This document shows, one piece after another, positions 10,646 to 20,293 of a DNA stretch of 64,000 bases. The stretch covers positions 103,252,210-103,316,209 of the forward strand of contig CM061063.1 in assembly GCA_030762895.1 (NCBI GenBank), written 5' to 3'. The position numbers and the translations under genes are program-made. Within the stretch, counting starts at the first letter, position 1; each line of letters opens with the position of its first letter. The notes beneath the pieces are model-generated. The model had not been told where the DNA came from. It ran no database searches and saw nothing but the letters and a program-made list of their open reading frames with translations. Origin of the DNA: Sophora flavescens. Taxonomy: Eukaryota; Streptophyta; Magnoliopsida; Fabales; Fabaceae.

Positions 10646-11955
10646 AACAGGAAGGGTCCATGAAATGTCCGACACAAATACGCGTCGGACAAGAAGACAA
10701 CACGAACACAACGATTACTTTAAAATGTTCATACTTAATAGCTACCCTCTATTAATTATTACATAGAACAAAGTTTTGGCAGACAAGTATTGCACATGTC
10801 CCATATAAACATGGTTCTAAATGTAGAAATAACAACTGTTCATTTGCTACTTGCTAGTGCACACATCAACTTTCAACTTCATGGAAGAATATGTTCCAGG
10901 AAATGGCACTGTCTGTGTAAGCACATAAGAGAATTAAAACCAATTCAAAAAAGGTCTGTGGGGGAAATTCTGTCAACTTTGGCATATTTAACCATATAGT
11001 TCAATCACACATGCAGATAGATTCACAATCCTCGGTGACCAAAAAAATCATTACAAATGGATAAAACTAAATCCAAGTTCAACTCAAAGTACTCAAAGCA
11101 ACTTGATACTCAATGTTTACAAATTATTAGAGTCACTGCAGATCCAATATGTTGTCCCATGAATCCACACAGTAGGCGAGCAATAACCCTCACCAGCTCT
11201 ATAAGTAACATCAATTGCAAACAGAAGATAACCGAGATATCCTGTCTTGTGTTTGTTCAACCTCTAGGAATTATTTATTTCTCCTCTTCATTCATAATTC
11301 ACCTATTAGAGAGTAGCAGCCACTAGAATTCCTCCCAAAGTGCCTATGAAAAAAACAAGCAATGTATTTACCCCTGATGCTAAAATACAGGTTGAACACA
11401 CGATATACACACAGTCAAATACAGGTTGAACACATGATATAAGGTATCGAACAAAACACCCGGACAGGACAACTACAAAGTTAAACATATTGATCCAGAT
11501 AAAGGAACTCAAGCTAATAGCAGAAACCAAACATGAGAAGGAATTCCAGATTCAAAACAAGGTTGAACTATGATGTGACAAAATAGAGTTCCTGGTTCCA
11601 TACTCAGACAAACTAATGATATGTCCCTAAACAATGTAAGCTGGGAGGCTTGTTATAGGACAAAAAAGAGAAGCTTTAGCGTTGGCCACGAAGTGGCTTT
11701 AGCATTTCCCCCTACAACCTTCTTTAAGGCATCAAGTCATTCAAAGTGTGTTTTTCATCCGAATGGACGGGACACCAGTTCCGCGAGTATAGTCGCTTAT
11801 GGTAGTCACTTTTCCCACTTTCAGACTTTTCCAAGGCTAAAATTTAGCATATCGTCTTTGCATAATACCTCTGTCAATTTAATCATCTAGATAACTTCTC
11901 TTAGAGGTTAATGAGTTAGAGACTCTTCTGATTTTTAATTGACTTTATTCATCTT
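10646..11955. other. Non-coding, no counterpart in the other units
   Basis: No convincing gene was found. Small frames exist (10790-10999, 11621-11890) without a domain or repeat support. U3 appears to have lost this stretch: its F-box downstream sequence jumps at 51838-51841 directly to sequence equivalent to about 5580 here. Confidence 0.5.
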
Positions 11956-12064
11956 TCTTCTATTCCTGATTCAGGAACTTGGACTTTTGATTCCTTGGAA
12001 GTGTTCACCGGTAAATCTTATTTTTCTATTTTGAATTACTGGTTATTGGACTTACTAAACACTA

Positions 12065-13581
12065 TGATGAGTGTGATTTCACATCATCTTTGTCTATCAT
12101 TTTGCATGCATTTTCATGTAGTTTAGGGACATTTAATTGGATTTTTGGTTAATTTTCCTTTGGAACGGGTAAGGCGGTTTTCTTGGTGTTGTTTTGCAGA
12201 AATCAAGGGTAAAATGCTCAAGATCAACCATGATGGAGTTTGGATGAAAATAGGGCTTCAAAAGTGAAGAAAATGAGCCAAACAGAGCTCATCACGGCCT
12301 AGCCGTGATGCCCATCACGGCCATGATCGAGCAAAACTGAAAAGGAAGAAAGGCTGAAGTCAGAGTCTGTCACGGCCTGGTCGTGATGACCATCACGGCC
12401 TGGTCGTGATGACCATCACGGCCGTGACCAAAAACCCCCACAAGTCAGAGACCGTCACGGCCTAGACGTTATTCGTATCACAGGCTACAAAATGAAGGCT
12501 CGCGTCGCGAGAGACCTGAAGTTCATAGGATTGCCAGAAACAGAAGCCGTCACGGATCACGGCCGTGACGCCCATTACTTGGACCTGAAGAAACTGAATT
12601 GGATCAGAATTTGAGTTAGATTGGGATTCTAACTTCCCACATCTATAAATAAGGACCAGGCAGAGGCAGAAGAATACAACACATACACATAGACTTTTGG
12701 CTACTACTTAGGCTACATTTTAGGATCTATCTTCTTCTTCCTCCTCTCTTCTCTGATTTTGTATTTTCATGATGTTGTCAACCAAGCCTGTCATCTCCAT
12801 GGCAAGGCTTGAGTAGTAGTTTAGTTTCTAGGGATTGGGGCTTTGCCCGAGGTTTGAATATGTTGTAAATTTGATGTAATATCTTTGTTAATTTCGATTT
12901 TGCTTTAGATTTGATTTCTAGTGTTCTAATCACTCGTAAATTCGGCGGCCGCTTATTTGCGAAGACGTGGATATTCTAAGGAGGAACCTAGCGGTGAACT
13001 TAGGTTTATTTGCACGACTTAGACATTCTAAGGAGGAACCTAGCGGTGAACTTAGGTGTCGGATCTATAGAGTCAGACTTGGGACTGAAATCACGAGAGT
13101 TAGAAGCCGTCCCTCGAGGATCAATGAGTTGTCACGAAACGCAAAGGGTCCAATCTGAGATCGACTACCACGAGAGTAGGGGTTGGGTCAATTGGGCACG
13201 GTTTTTTTAACCCGAGAGGGAGCTTAAGCTATTAGAGGATAAACTCGCCTTCAAGGCAATTTTGTTAATTAACAAGGGTAAATCAGATTGGTAACATAAA
13301 CAGCCTCGTAGGTAACCCAATTCCCTAGGAACCCATTTAGATCTGAAAAACCAAAAAGATTTGTTTTCTGTTTTATTTGATTCTGTTTTATCTATCTCTA
13401 AATTCAAAACCATTTCAAAATATAAAAATCCTTTTTACACAGTTCAGATTTACCCAGTTTGAAAATTAGTTGCGATTTGAGATCACAGTCTCTGTGGGAT
13501 CGATATCTTTTATTACTTGACGACAGTCCGGTACACTTGCCGGAATCGCACGAGCGCTCGCTCGACGCACGCCCGCTGTCA
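12065..13581 (+). mobile_element. Solo LTR of an Athila/Tat-like Ty3 element
   Basis: 1517 bp starting TGATGAG and ending GCTGTCA, with perfect 5-bp flanks CACTA at 12060-12064 and 13582-13586. U3 has the uninterrupted site at about 51733-51740. Its start, its GC-rich end and its internal CpG palindromes resemble the N1 LTRs (TGATGAG...GCGGTCA), so it is probably a relative. Several ATCACGGCC/GGCCGTGAT palindromic words lie at 12290-12570. A block containing GAGGAACCTAGCGGTGAAC occurs twice (about 12977 and 13031). There are no genes; frames at 12967-13210 are by-products. Confidence 0.88.
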
Positions 13582-14200
13582 CACTACAAAAAAGATTGTA
13601 TCTAAATCTACCATGAAACCAAACATGAAATTTTAGACCTTAAATTGAACATAATAAAAGTTAAATATCATTATTAGCCTTAAAAAAAGATTACAACAAC
13701 TTTCATTACACTAATTACAAATTGTCAACGATGATGTAATAACAATAACAACAAAGGCAAGTAATGGTATCTAACAAGAAAAGGAAACAACTAATCAGAT
13801 CTAATAAGAGAATACCCACTGCAAAATAAGGGTTGTCTCATCCACACAAACAATTCCCAGAAAAGTTTATCAAACTTTAAAAGCAATAGATCGTCCCTTG
13901 GCCTTGTATAAGTCATCATTTAAGTTAAGGCACAGAGTAGAAGAAACAAAAAAACATTTTGACACACCAGAGAATAAAAATAGTTAGCACCACAGACATT
14001 GTTTCCTGGTGGTAGCTTCGTGAATTTAAAACTATTCTTCAGGCAAAGAAGACGTACTTCAAGGATATAAAAGCATAGTGCTCATAAAAAAATCAACCTA
14101 AAAATCTCTAAAATAAGAGAGGCGGGAAAAGATGAAACAGAAAATGAAGCAAAAAACTGAACCATTTTTATGATTCTCTACCTAAAGAGTAGCGTTGATA
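13582..14200 (-). other. 3' flank of the U1 F-box gene
   Basis: Non-coding sequence that matches 51118-51735 in inverse orientation. It continues across the solo LTR at 12064-11956. No clear polyadenylation signal was singled out. Confidence 0.6.
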
Positions 14201-15464
14201 TCACTCCTCCCTTTCGCATCTTATGATATCTACTCTGGTCAATGGAGAGTTTTGCAGCGAATACTTCACCATCCCGCTTACTCCCTCATCAGAGATTTCT
14301 GAAGATGATTCTATTTTCAATTTCAATGACTTCAATCTAACAAAGCAAGGAAGTTGAGTGCTGACTGAATCATGATATAAGAGAGCCTACACAATAAGCA
14401 TCAATAAGACAGATTTTAATGGAAATTCTTAAAGGCGAGTTTGAGTATAGGCAAAAATCAACATAAGATATATCATATGAGCAATATGAAAAAAAGAGAG
14501 GAGAAAACATACTAAACTAACTTACATTTAGTTTCAAAAAGGCTCCCCAAGAGAGTGTCATTTCCTTTGCGTTAACAAACACTTGAAGCCATCTATTTAT
14601 GACTAAACCATCTTTAGGAAACTCTCCATTACGAAAGAGATCAATATTCACTTCTTCAAGACAAGTAATGTTGCACGTAGAGGAGAGTTGGTGAAGAAGA
14701 TCACTCTTAATAGTGAGTAGATTAAGATTTGGAGTAGTAAGTATGATTTCGTAAGCTTTATCATGCCAACCGAAGTTGTTGATAATGGTCAAACTGAAAA
14801 GCTTACAATTAGATATGCAAAGGACTTTGGCATCGCTATGTAAATAACAATCCCGGATGACCAAAGTATTCAACATATTACATTTTGAAAAGGGCTCTGC
14901 ATGGCCATTGTCACCTGTAGAAAAAGTGACTCCCTCAATATGCAAGTTTTTTAATGTCGGCAACTCTAAAGATTTTGGAAGTTTTATCTTATCACCAGAA
15001 GTGAACCGACAGCAAAAGGAAAGCTTAAGCAATGTTAAAGAATGACAGCAAAAGACGGAAGAGGACAATTCAATAGCTTTTTCCACACTTAAATCCACTC
15101 TGATAATCATTTGATGGACATCATGTGATGCAGCATATGACATGACCCTATTCAGGAGCCTGGGTCCAATGCAACCTTCATGATTTAAATCAAGATTATG
15201 CAGTGAAGTGGAGTCATCGCGACGAGATAGAAACAAAGACATGAATTTGTTAAAACAGTGAAGCCTTCTAAAGTCTGAGTAAGCCAAAGTAAGATCGGTG
15301 AGACGTTTCCAAACGTCTTTCCATCTTTTGGATAAGACACAAGTCCTAACAGCTTCTTTCATGTTGATCAATTTCATTATGTTGAGCAGAACACAGTCAG
15401 GCATGTCACTGAGCCTGTCCATTGCCTCTCTTTCAGTTCTTTGATTTATTCTCGTCCTCTTCAT
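14201..15464 (-). CDS. F-box/LRR-repeat protein, intact copy, two exons
   Basis: Exon 1 is 15464-14526 (313 codons). The donor is GTAAGT at 14525. The acceptor is TGTAG before 14386. Exon 2 is 14386-14201 (61 codons and TGA), intron phase 0, giving about 374 residues. After a basic start (MKRTR), the F-box spans about residues 15-55 with LSDMPDCVLLNIM and RTCVLSKRWKDVWKRL. The rest is a run of degenerate leucine-rich repeats (for example LTLLKLSFCC, LKNLHIEGVTF, LLTIKSDLL) ending in exon 2 with FVRLKSLKLKI and LQNSPLTRVDIIR. Plant F-box/LRR proteins bind SKP1 and present substrates to SCF ubiquitin ligases. The target here is unknown. No frame break is visible, so this is the only F-box copy in the window that could be functional. 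Expression is unproven. Confidence 0.87.
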
Positions 15465-15549
15465 CTTGAGCTCTTAACTCTCACCATTTCTTTTCTTTTC
15501 AGTGAAACCTGATGTTACACAAACACTTGATAAACTTGCTACATTTAAA

Positions 15550-15556
15550 TTATATA
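15550..15556 (-). promoter_or_regulatory. Putative TATA box of the U1 F-box gene
   Basis: The minus strand reads TATATAA about 86 bp upstream of the ATG at 15464. The same word lies at the same distance in the U3 copy (49762-49768). Confidence 0.5.
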
Positions 15557-15828
15557 AAAGCCAATAACTTAACATATGCACCTTAATTTATAAGCATATA
15601 ATCGAAAACCTTTTTTGGGAGTGATAAACCAAAACAAATTCTCTGGAAATGGTTCAATCAACACATTATTGAAAACCTAGAAATACCTAAAAGATTAATA
15701 CAACAGTGATTTTCCAATATCATGGATGCTAAAACACCAATACCTTGTGGGTTGGGAATCGATTCAATTGATTCCCAAATCAAAGCAGCAAGCTACGAAC
15801 CACAGCACTGGAATTTCTTCGATCAGGA

Positions 15829-16235
15829 TGTAACATCCCTGACTGCTTTATGGATTGACGACTGTCCCCACAAACCAACACGGGTCTTTTCAACGTGCTT
15901 TGTCCTCACTCACACACTTCCCGGGAAAACTTCCCAGGAGGTCACCCATCCCAGAATTGCTCCAAGTCAAGCACGCTTAACTGGGGAGTTCTTAAGTGAT
16001 GGGATACCGAAAAGAAGATGCATCTTGTTAGTATAGGTAGTACAAATCAATTCATATAAGTCTTCCTCAACTGTATAGTCCCATACCTACACAGTCTCAG
16101 GATCCCTCTCATTCGGGTGTGTAATCGGTTCATTTATGTGTCCCTCCGCCTAGAAGCCTGCCAAGAGCCACTCCTTGTCCGTGCCTTCTTGCACCGGCGA
16201 CCACTCTCCACCCTCGTCGGTACCCGGGTGTTACA
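15829..16235 (-). repeat. Cassandra LTR (3' in element orientation)
   Basis: 407 bp. The 5S-like stretch lies at about 15931-16010 on the minus strand and covers the internal pol III promoter region of a 5S gene (box A to box C). It is nearly identical to 16307-16713. Confidence 0.9.
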
Positions 16236-16290
16236 TGCCCACCAGCTTCCACTTGGTTCGTCCCCGAACCACACCGTACTGGGAGAGGTG

Positions 16291-16304
16291 CCGCTCTGAT
16301 ACCA
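16291..16304 (-). other. Cassandra primer-binding site
   Basis: The minus strand reads TGGTATCAGAGCGG two bases after the 5' LTR end, complementary to the 3' end of initiator methionine tRNA. Confidence 0.9.
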
Positions 16305-16306
16305 TT

Positions 16307-16713
16307 TGTAACATCCCTGACTGCTTTATGGATTGACGACTGTCCCCACAAACCAACACGGGTCTTTTCAGCGTGCTTTGTCCTCACTCACACACTTCCT
16401 GGGAAAACTTCCCAGGAGGTCACCCATCCCAGAATTGCTCCAAGTCAAGCAAGCTTAACTGGGGAGTTCTTAAGTGATGGGCTACCGAAAATAAGATGCA
16501 TCTTGTTAGTATAGGTGGTACAAATCAATTCATATAAGCTTTCCTCAACTGTATAGTCCCATACCTACACAGTCTCAGGATCCCTCTCATTCGGGTGTGT
16601 AATCGGTTCATTCATATGTCCCTCCGCCTAGAAGCCTGCCAAGAGTCACTCCTTGTCTGTGCCTTCTTGCACCGGCGACCACTCTCCGCCCTCGTCGGCA
16701 CCCGGGTGTTACA
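16307..16713 (-). repeat. Cassandra LTR (5' in element orientation)
   Basis: 407 bp, equal in length to its partner with few base differences. The 5S-like part lies at about 16409-16488. It has AAGCTTAA where the other LTR has ACGCTTAA, so the two 5S-like copies already differ inside the conserved region. Confidence 0.9.
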
Positions 16714-17857
16714 GCGACTCGTGGTCGACTCGCGTCGGAGGGGATGTTGTTCGTGCGTGGCGGATCTGACTTGGTGTTGCAGTGATGGTGGCGGATCTGG
16801 CTTGATGTTGCGGTGATGGTGGTAGGCAGCGGCGACAATGGCGGCCATGGCTGCAGTGGAGGAGAGGGGCGTTCGGGGTCTGTGAGACAGAGGAACCAGG
16901 TGGTCGTGACGGCGAGCTTCGTCAGCGCTAGCGGCTGAGGCTGAAGCGGCGGTCTCGGGTCAGGTGTGGAGCTCGCGGTAGAGATGGTGGCGGTAATAGC
17001 CGCAAGGAAGAACCAAAGCATGTAGAGACACGCGATCTCTCCGTCACATCTACAAGTGACGGTTGAGCGATGAACGGCTGCCCCTAGGATGGTGGATCGC
17101 GACTGCTGGTGGCTGCAAGAGGGTGGCGCCAGATTTGAGAGAGGGAGGAGGAAGATGAAGTTACAATGGGGAAAGGTTCTGCCCTTGTAAAATAAGGAAA
17201 GAAAGGAAAGGAATAGAGAGTGAGGGGAAAGGGGAGTCACACGTATACATACGGGGAAGAGATGGGAGTTTTTTTTGTTTTTTTTGGTATCAGAGAGTAT
17301 TTGGGTATTTTTGTGTTGATTTTTGATTTGGGAGTAATGGTTGCTAGAGGTTGGAGAGGAGAATATTGAGTATTTTTCTTCTGCTATTTTTTTTTCTCCT
17401 TTTCTTCCTTTGGTCACTGTTCAATATATAGCACTAGAGGGAAGAATATGACAAATCTTCCTGTTGGGCCAGCTGGTGGGGGTACAAGTAGTGGGGAGCA
17501 AATCAGCCTTTGCTCCACCACCTTGCAGGGGCAACAAGGGTAGGGATGGCTTGACCATTGTCCCCTCTTTTTGAAAAAGAAGAAGAAGACAAAGAGGGGT
17601 ACAAGCATGGGAGCTGATCATTTCAGATTTTTTTTTTAATTATTATTTTTAACAATCAGAATAAAAACAATTTTTTGGTTGGGTTTGGGATAATGGGCCC
17701 AAAAGATAAAAACGAAAATGGGCTCCATTTGATGATGTAATGGGCCAAGAATAAAAAACATTTTTTTGCAAAGTTTTTTTTTTTTTTGTTATCAGTCTTG
17801 TCTTTTTTATTTCAACACATTGATTAAAAAAATCCGGGCAAAATTAGGTATTCACAC
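16714..17857. other. Unassigned sequence between U1 and U2, GC-rich in its first half
   Basis: No duplicated-unit sequence and no identifiable gene. 16714-17130 is GC-rich with many GGCGG and GGTGGTGG words. The 269-residue minus-strand frame at 16608-17417 runs from low-complexity Pro/Thr/Ser-rich sequence into the Cassandra LTR and has no domain. On the minus strand CTATATATTG at about 17424-17433 looks like a TATA box. The part from 17640 to 17857 is AT-rich with T-runs. An LTR remnant is possible, but I found no partner repeat. Confidence 0.4.
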
Positions 17858-19600
17858 TTGTTAAATGATAATTCAAGATGTTACATATAGAAAGTCTCCA
17901 TATGTACTAGAAAGAATTTTCTGATATTGGATGAGTTTTGAGTGCATATCTTATATAAGTAGAGCTGTGCTCGGATGAGTCTAGGAACTGTAAATGAATC
18001 TAGAAAATAAGAAATGGGAATGTCAAATATTTTAGAAAAGCATAAATGTGTGTTTTTTTTTGTTATGTTTATAATCTCATAAAAGTGATATGATCCAGAA
18101 TTAGTATGTGTTGTGGATTATTTTATACCCAGTAGGTAGTGTATGATGTAAACAAAAATGAAAGATTAAAACAGAGTAAATTATTATGAAGCTTAGCTAG
18201 CAGATGCGATAAGTCTCATAGACCATGTCAGATTGGGAAAATCAGAAAAGAAAAATTAAATTTCTGTTCAGAGCAAAAAGAATGCTCACGAAAATAAGAT
18301 CTTGTAATGAAGTTTAGAAGAACATCTCTCTTTCATAGGCTCATGACTGAGTGAATAAGACACAATGTTACACTTTATACCAAGACCGGGTGAAAAAGAT
18401 TGCCTATATTATTTATTTGATCAACCTTATTGGAAACGTTTGGGTGGATGAGGCAAATCTTGATCTTGTTGTGAGTATTGGCTAGTTAGATGTTATGAAA
18501 GAACATTTTGAGATTGGAGAATAATGGAGAGAAAAATCGATTCATATATTTACAAATGTCTCTTTGGATACGCATATCAAAAACCCGTTTGACCACCCCC
18601 AAAATCTGTTTTAAATTCAATTCTTCCATTTACAGTGACTATACGAATAATGTTGAAAATAAATGGCTTAGGTTTTAACTTTGAAGAATTCAGGAACATT
18701 AACCACAATTTTGAATATCATTAATCATGTGTCGAAGATATCAGCTTTGTTCAAATAACATTATTGGATTTTTATTAGTATTACCGTATTAGGCACTAAA
18801 AGTATCTACTCTCATCAAAATCAACTGCAACACTTCGATAGCCCGAGTATTATTTGGCCATGCTTAATTAATCCATTGTGACCTTAATATATATTAAAAT
18901 TTGAAAAATATAAAAATGGGTACTTTTAGTTTTTATTTACACAACAAATAAATAAAATATGACTATACTAATGTAATTTGATTGACAAAATTTTTTCAAT
19001 AAAAATTTTAATAAATAAAAAATTGTAATAAAAATATATATTATTGTAAATTTTTAGTTATATACAATATTTTTCTTTATAAGAATTTTATTATTTGTAT
19101 GATCTAATCAACCAAAGTTTTTTTATCATCATTCCAAAAGTGGTGCAGCAACAATTGTTGCATAGAATGTTAAATATTTTATAATCTGTTAACATGAAGA
19201 GTACTCAATAATTTTGGATTTTGTTTTCTTAATAATCATTTTATTTCTTAATAAATTAATTTAAATTTTATTTCTCGCTTATTAAAGTGAGGTTTTGGAC
19301 CATTTTGTGTTGGTCCAAGACTCCAAGTGGAAGGAGATGGGTCCTTTTTAAGCATGTGGTCCTGGTTTGGATCCTTGAATTCGACGAAGGCTAACATCCT
19401 TCATTTGTGAGGTTGTGTTGTAGTTTGGTTAACCAATGACATTTTGGGTATTTTAGTAAAAAAAAATACATCTTCTTCATGAAGTCTCGTTCATCTTCTC
19501 CCCACCCTTATCGACTTAATTCCTTCCCTTTCTCACCTACACCAACCACTGCTGGCCAGCAAGTCTGAAGCCACGGTGGGGGGAGCCACCGCCCGAATCT
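17858..19600. other. AT-rich non-coding part of U2
   Basis: No gene was found. It matches U1 4600-6203 (inverted) and, from 18500, U3 51840-52631. The sequence around 19288-19305 (GAGGTTTTGGACC) is the empty counterpart of the N2 insertion site in U3. Confidence 0.6.
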
Positions 19601-20293
19601 AAAGATCTTTGGACTCTGGTTTTCAAAATTTATTTTTTCACCTACATATTTTTGTCTAATATTTGTGGTCCTTGGCTCTGTTCATCTTCTACTTTTCATC
19701 CTCCAATTGCATCTCCCTCCTCAGATCTGTTACTCCCTCACCTCCCTGATCCCCTCTTCTTGCCACAACCACAAATTTAGGGATTTAAAAGTCACAAGGG
19801 TTTGTTGTTGCATGTACAAAGGGTTCGTATTGTTGGCAAAGGTGGACAGTGAGGGAAGGTGCAACAAGCCTATGGTGGAGGCAAGCGTGCTGCACGTGAC
19901 TGGTATGCGGAACTCTAGATGGAAACATCGGCTCGGCAGGGGTGAGGGTGTGCTGTTCCCGGATTTGTATTTCTAGGTGTGGGTGTCGTTTCCACTTTCG
20001 TGTTTAGTTGGGAGTTGACGACCAGGAGATATGAACGAGGAGAGAGGTGTACGACTTAGGCATGGTGGATCCATCAGGAGCCGGGACGCGACATGTCGGT
20101 TGATCGAAAGAAAAAAAGGCATCGCGAAGTTGACAACAGAAAGGCTCGGCCTTCACGTGCCACCACCTCTTCCACCATCGAGCTACTCATGGACCGCCTC
20201 CAAACCACTCATAACTCCGTCGTGGCAAAATGGTTCGCTTCTGTTGGAGGGACCAAGGCTAACAACAAGAATGAGAAGCTTGAGAGGGGTTGG
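19601..20293 (+). other. GC-rich ORF-bearing block, U2 copy, split by the long-LTR element
   Basis: Same block as 3691-4480 and 57700-58440. Frames at 19665-19976 and 20031-20293 correspond to those in the other copies. The block is cut after GGGGTTGG at 20293 by the Ty3 element and resumes at 35272 with GTTGGAGTCAC. No domain was recognised. Confidence 0.4.

Larger units (their letters stand above)
1500..15828 (-). repeat. Inverted segmental-duplication unit U1
   Basis: Read on the minus strand, this stretch repeats in order the content of two plus-strand units further right. 15828-15465 matches 49490-49853 (F-box upstream region). 15464-14201 matches the F-box gene at 49854-51117. 14200-13587 and 12064-11956 match 51118-51838. 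6203-4790 matches 17858-19290 and, in part, 51840-52631. 4790-1530 matches 19290-20293 plus 35272-37470, and 57382-60590. Later insertions (6751-10645, 12065-13581) interrupt it. Borders are estimated by eye. The left edge is near 1500, where similarity to 37470 ends. Confidence 0.85.
15829..16713 (-). mobile_element. Cassandra TRIM retrotransposon
   Basis: Two 407-bp direct repeats (15829-16235 and 16307-16713), each TGTAACATCC...GGGTGTTACA on the plus strand, enclose only 71 bp. On the minus strand the interior starts with TGGTATCAGAGCGG, the initiator-Met tRNA primer site, and ends with a purine-rich run before the second repeat. Each LTR carries a stretch very like plant 5S rRNA on the minus strand, including TTAAGCGTGCTTG and GGGATGGGTGACCTCCTGGG. 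A tiny size, no coding capacity and 5S-derived LTRs define Cassandra elements, which use helper enzymes. The left flank is CAGGA but the right flank is GCGAC, so no target duplication is preserved; the right side may have been rearranged or lost. Confidence 0.92.

Noticed and set aside
12967..13210. Two overlapping frames in the solo LTR
   Set aside because: They reflect the internal duplication of a block with GAGGAACCTAGCGGTGAAC, not coding sequence.
15931..16010. Possible genuine 5S rRNA gene
   Set aside because: Only the internal promoter part resembles 5S rRNA. It lies inside both LTRs of a Cassandra element, and the flanks are LTR sequence.
17285..17297. GGTATCAGAGAG as a retroviral primer site
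   Set aside because: It departs from TGGTATCAGAGC at the end, no LTR end precedes it, and no coding interior follows.
16608..17417. 269-codon minus-strand frame
   Set aside because: Low-complexity Pro/Ser/Thr-rich sequence that runs into the Cassandra LTR. No motif and no paralog support.
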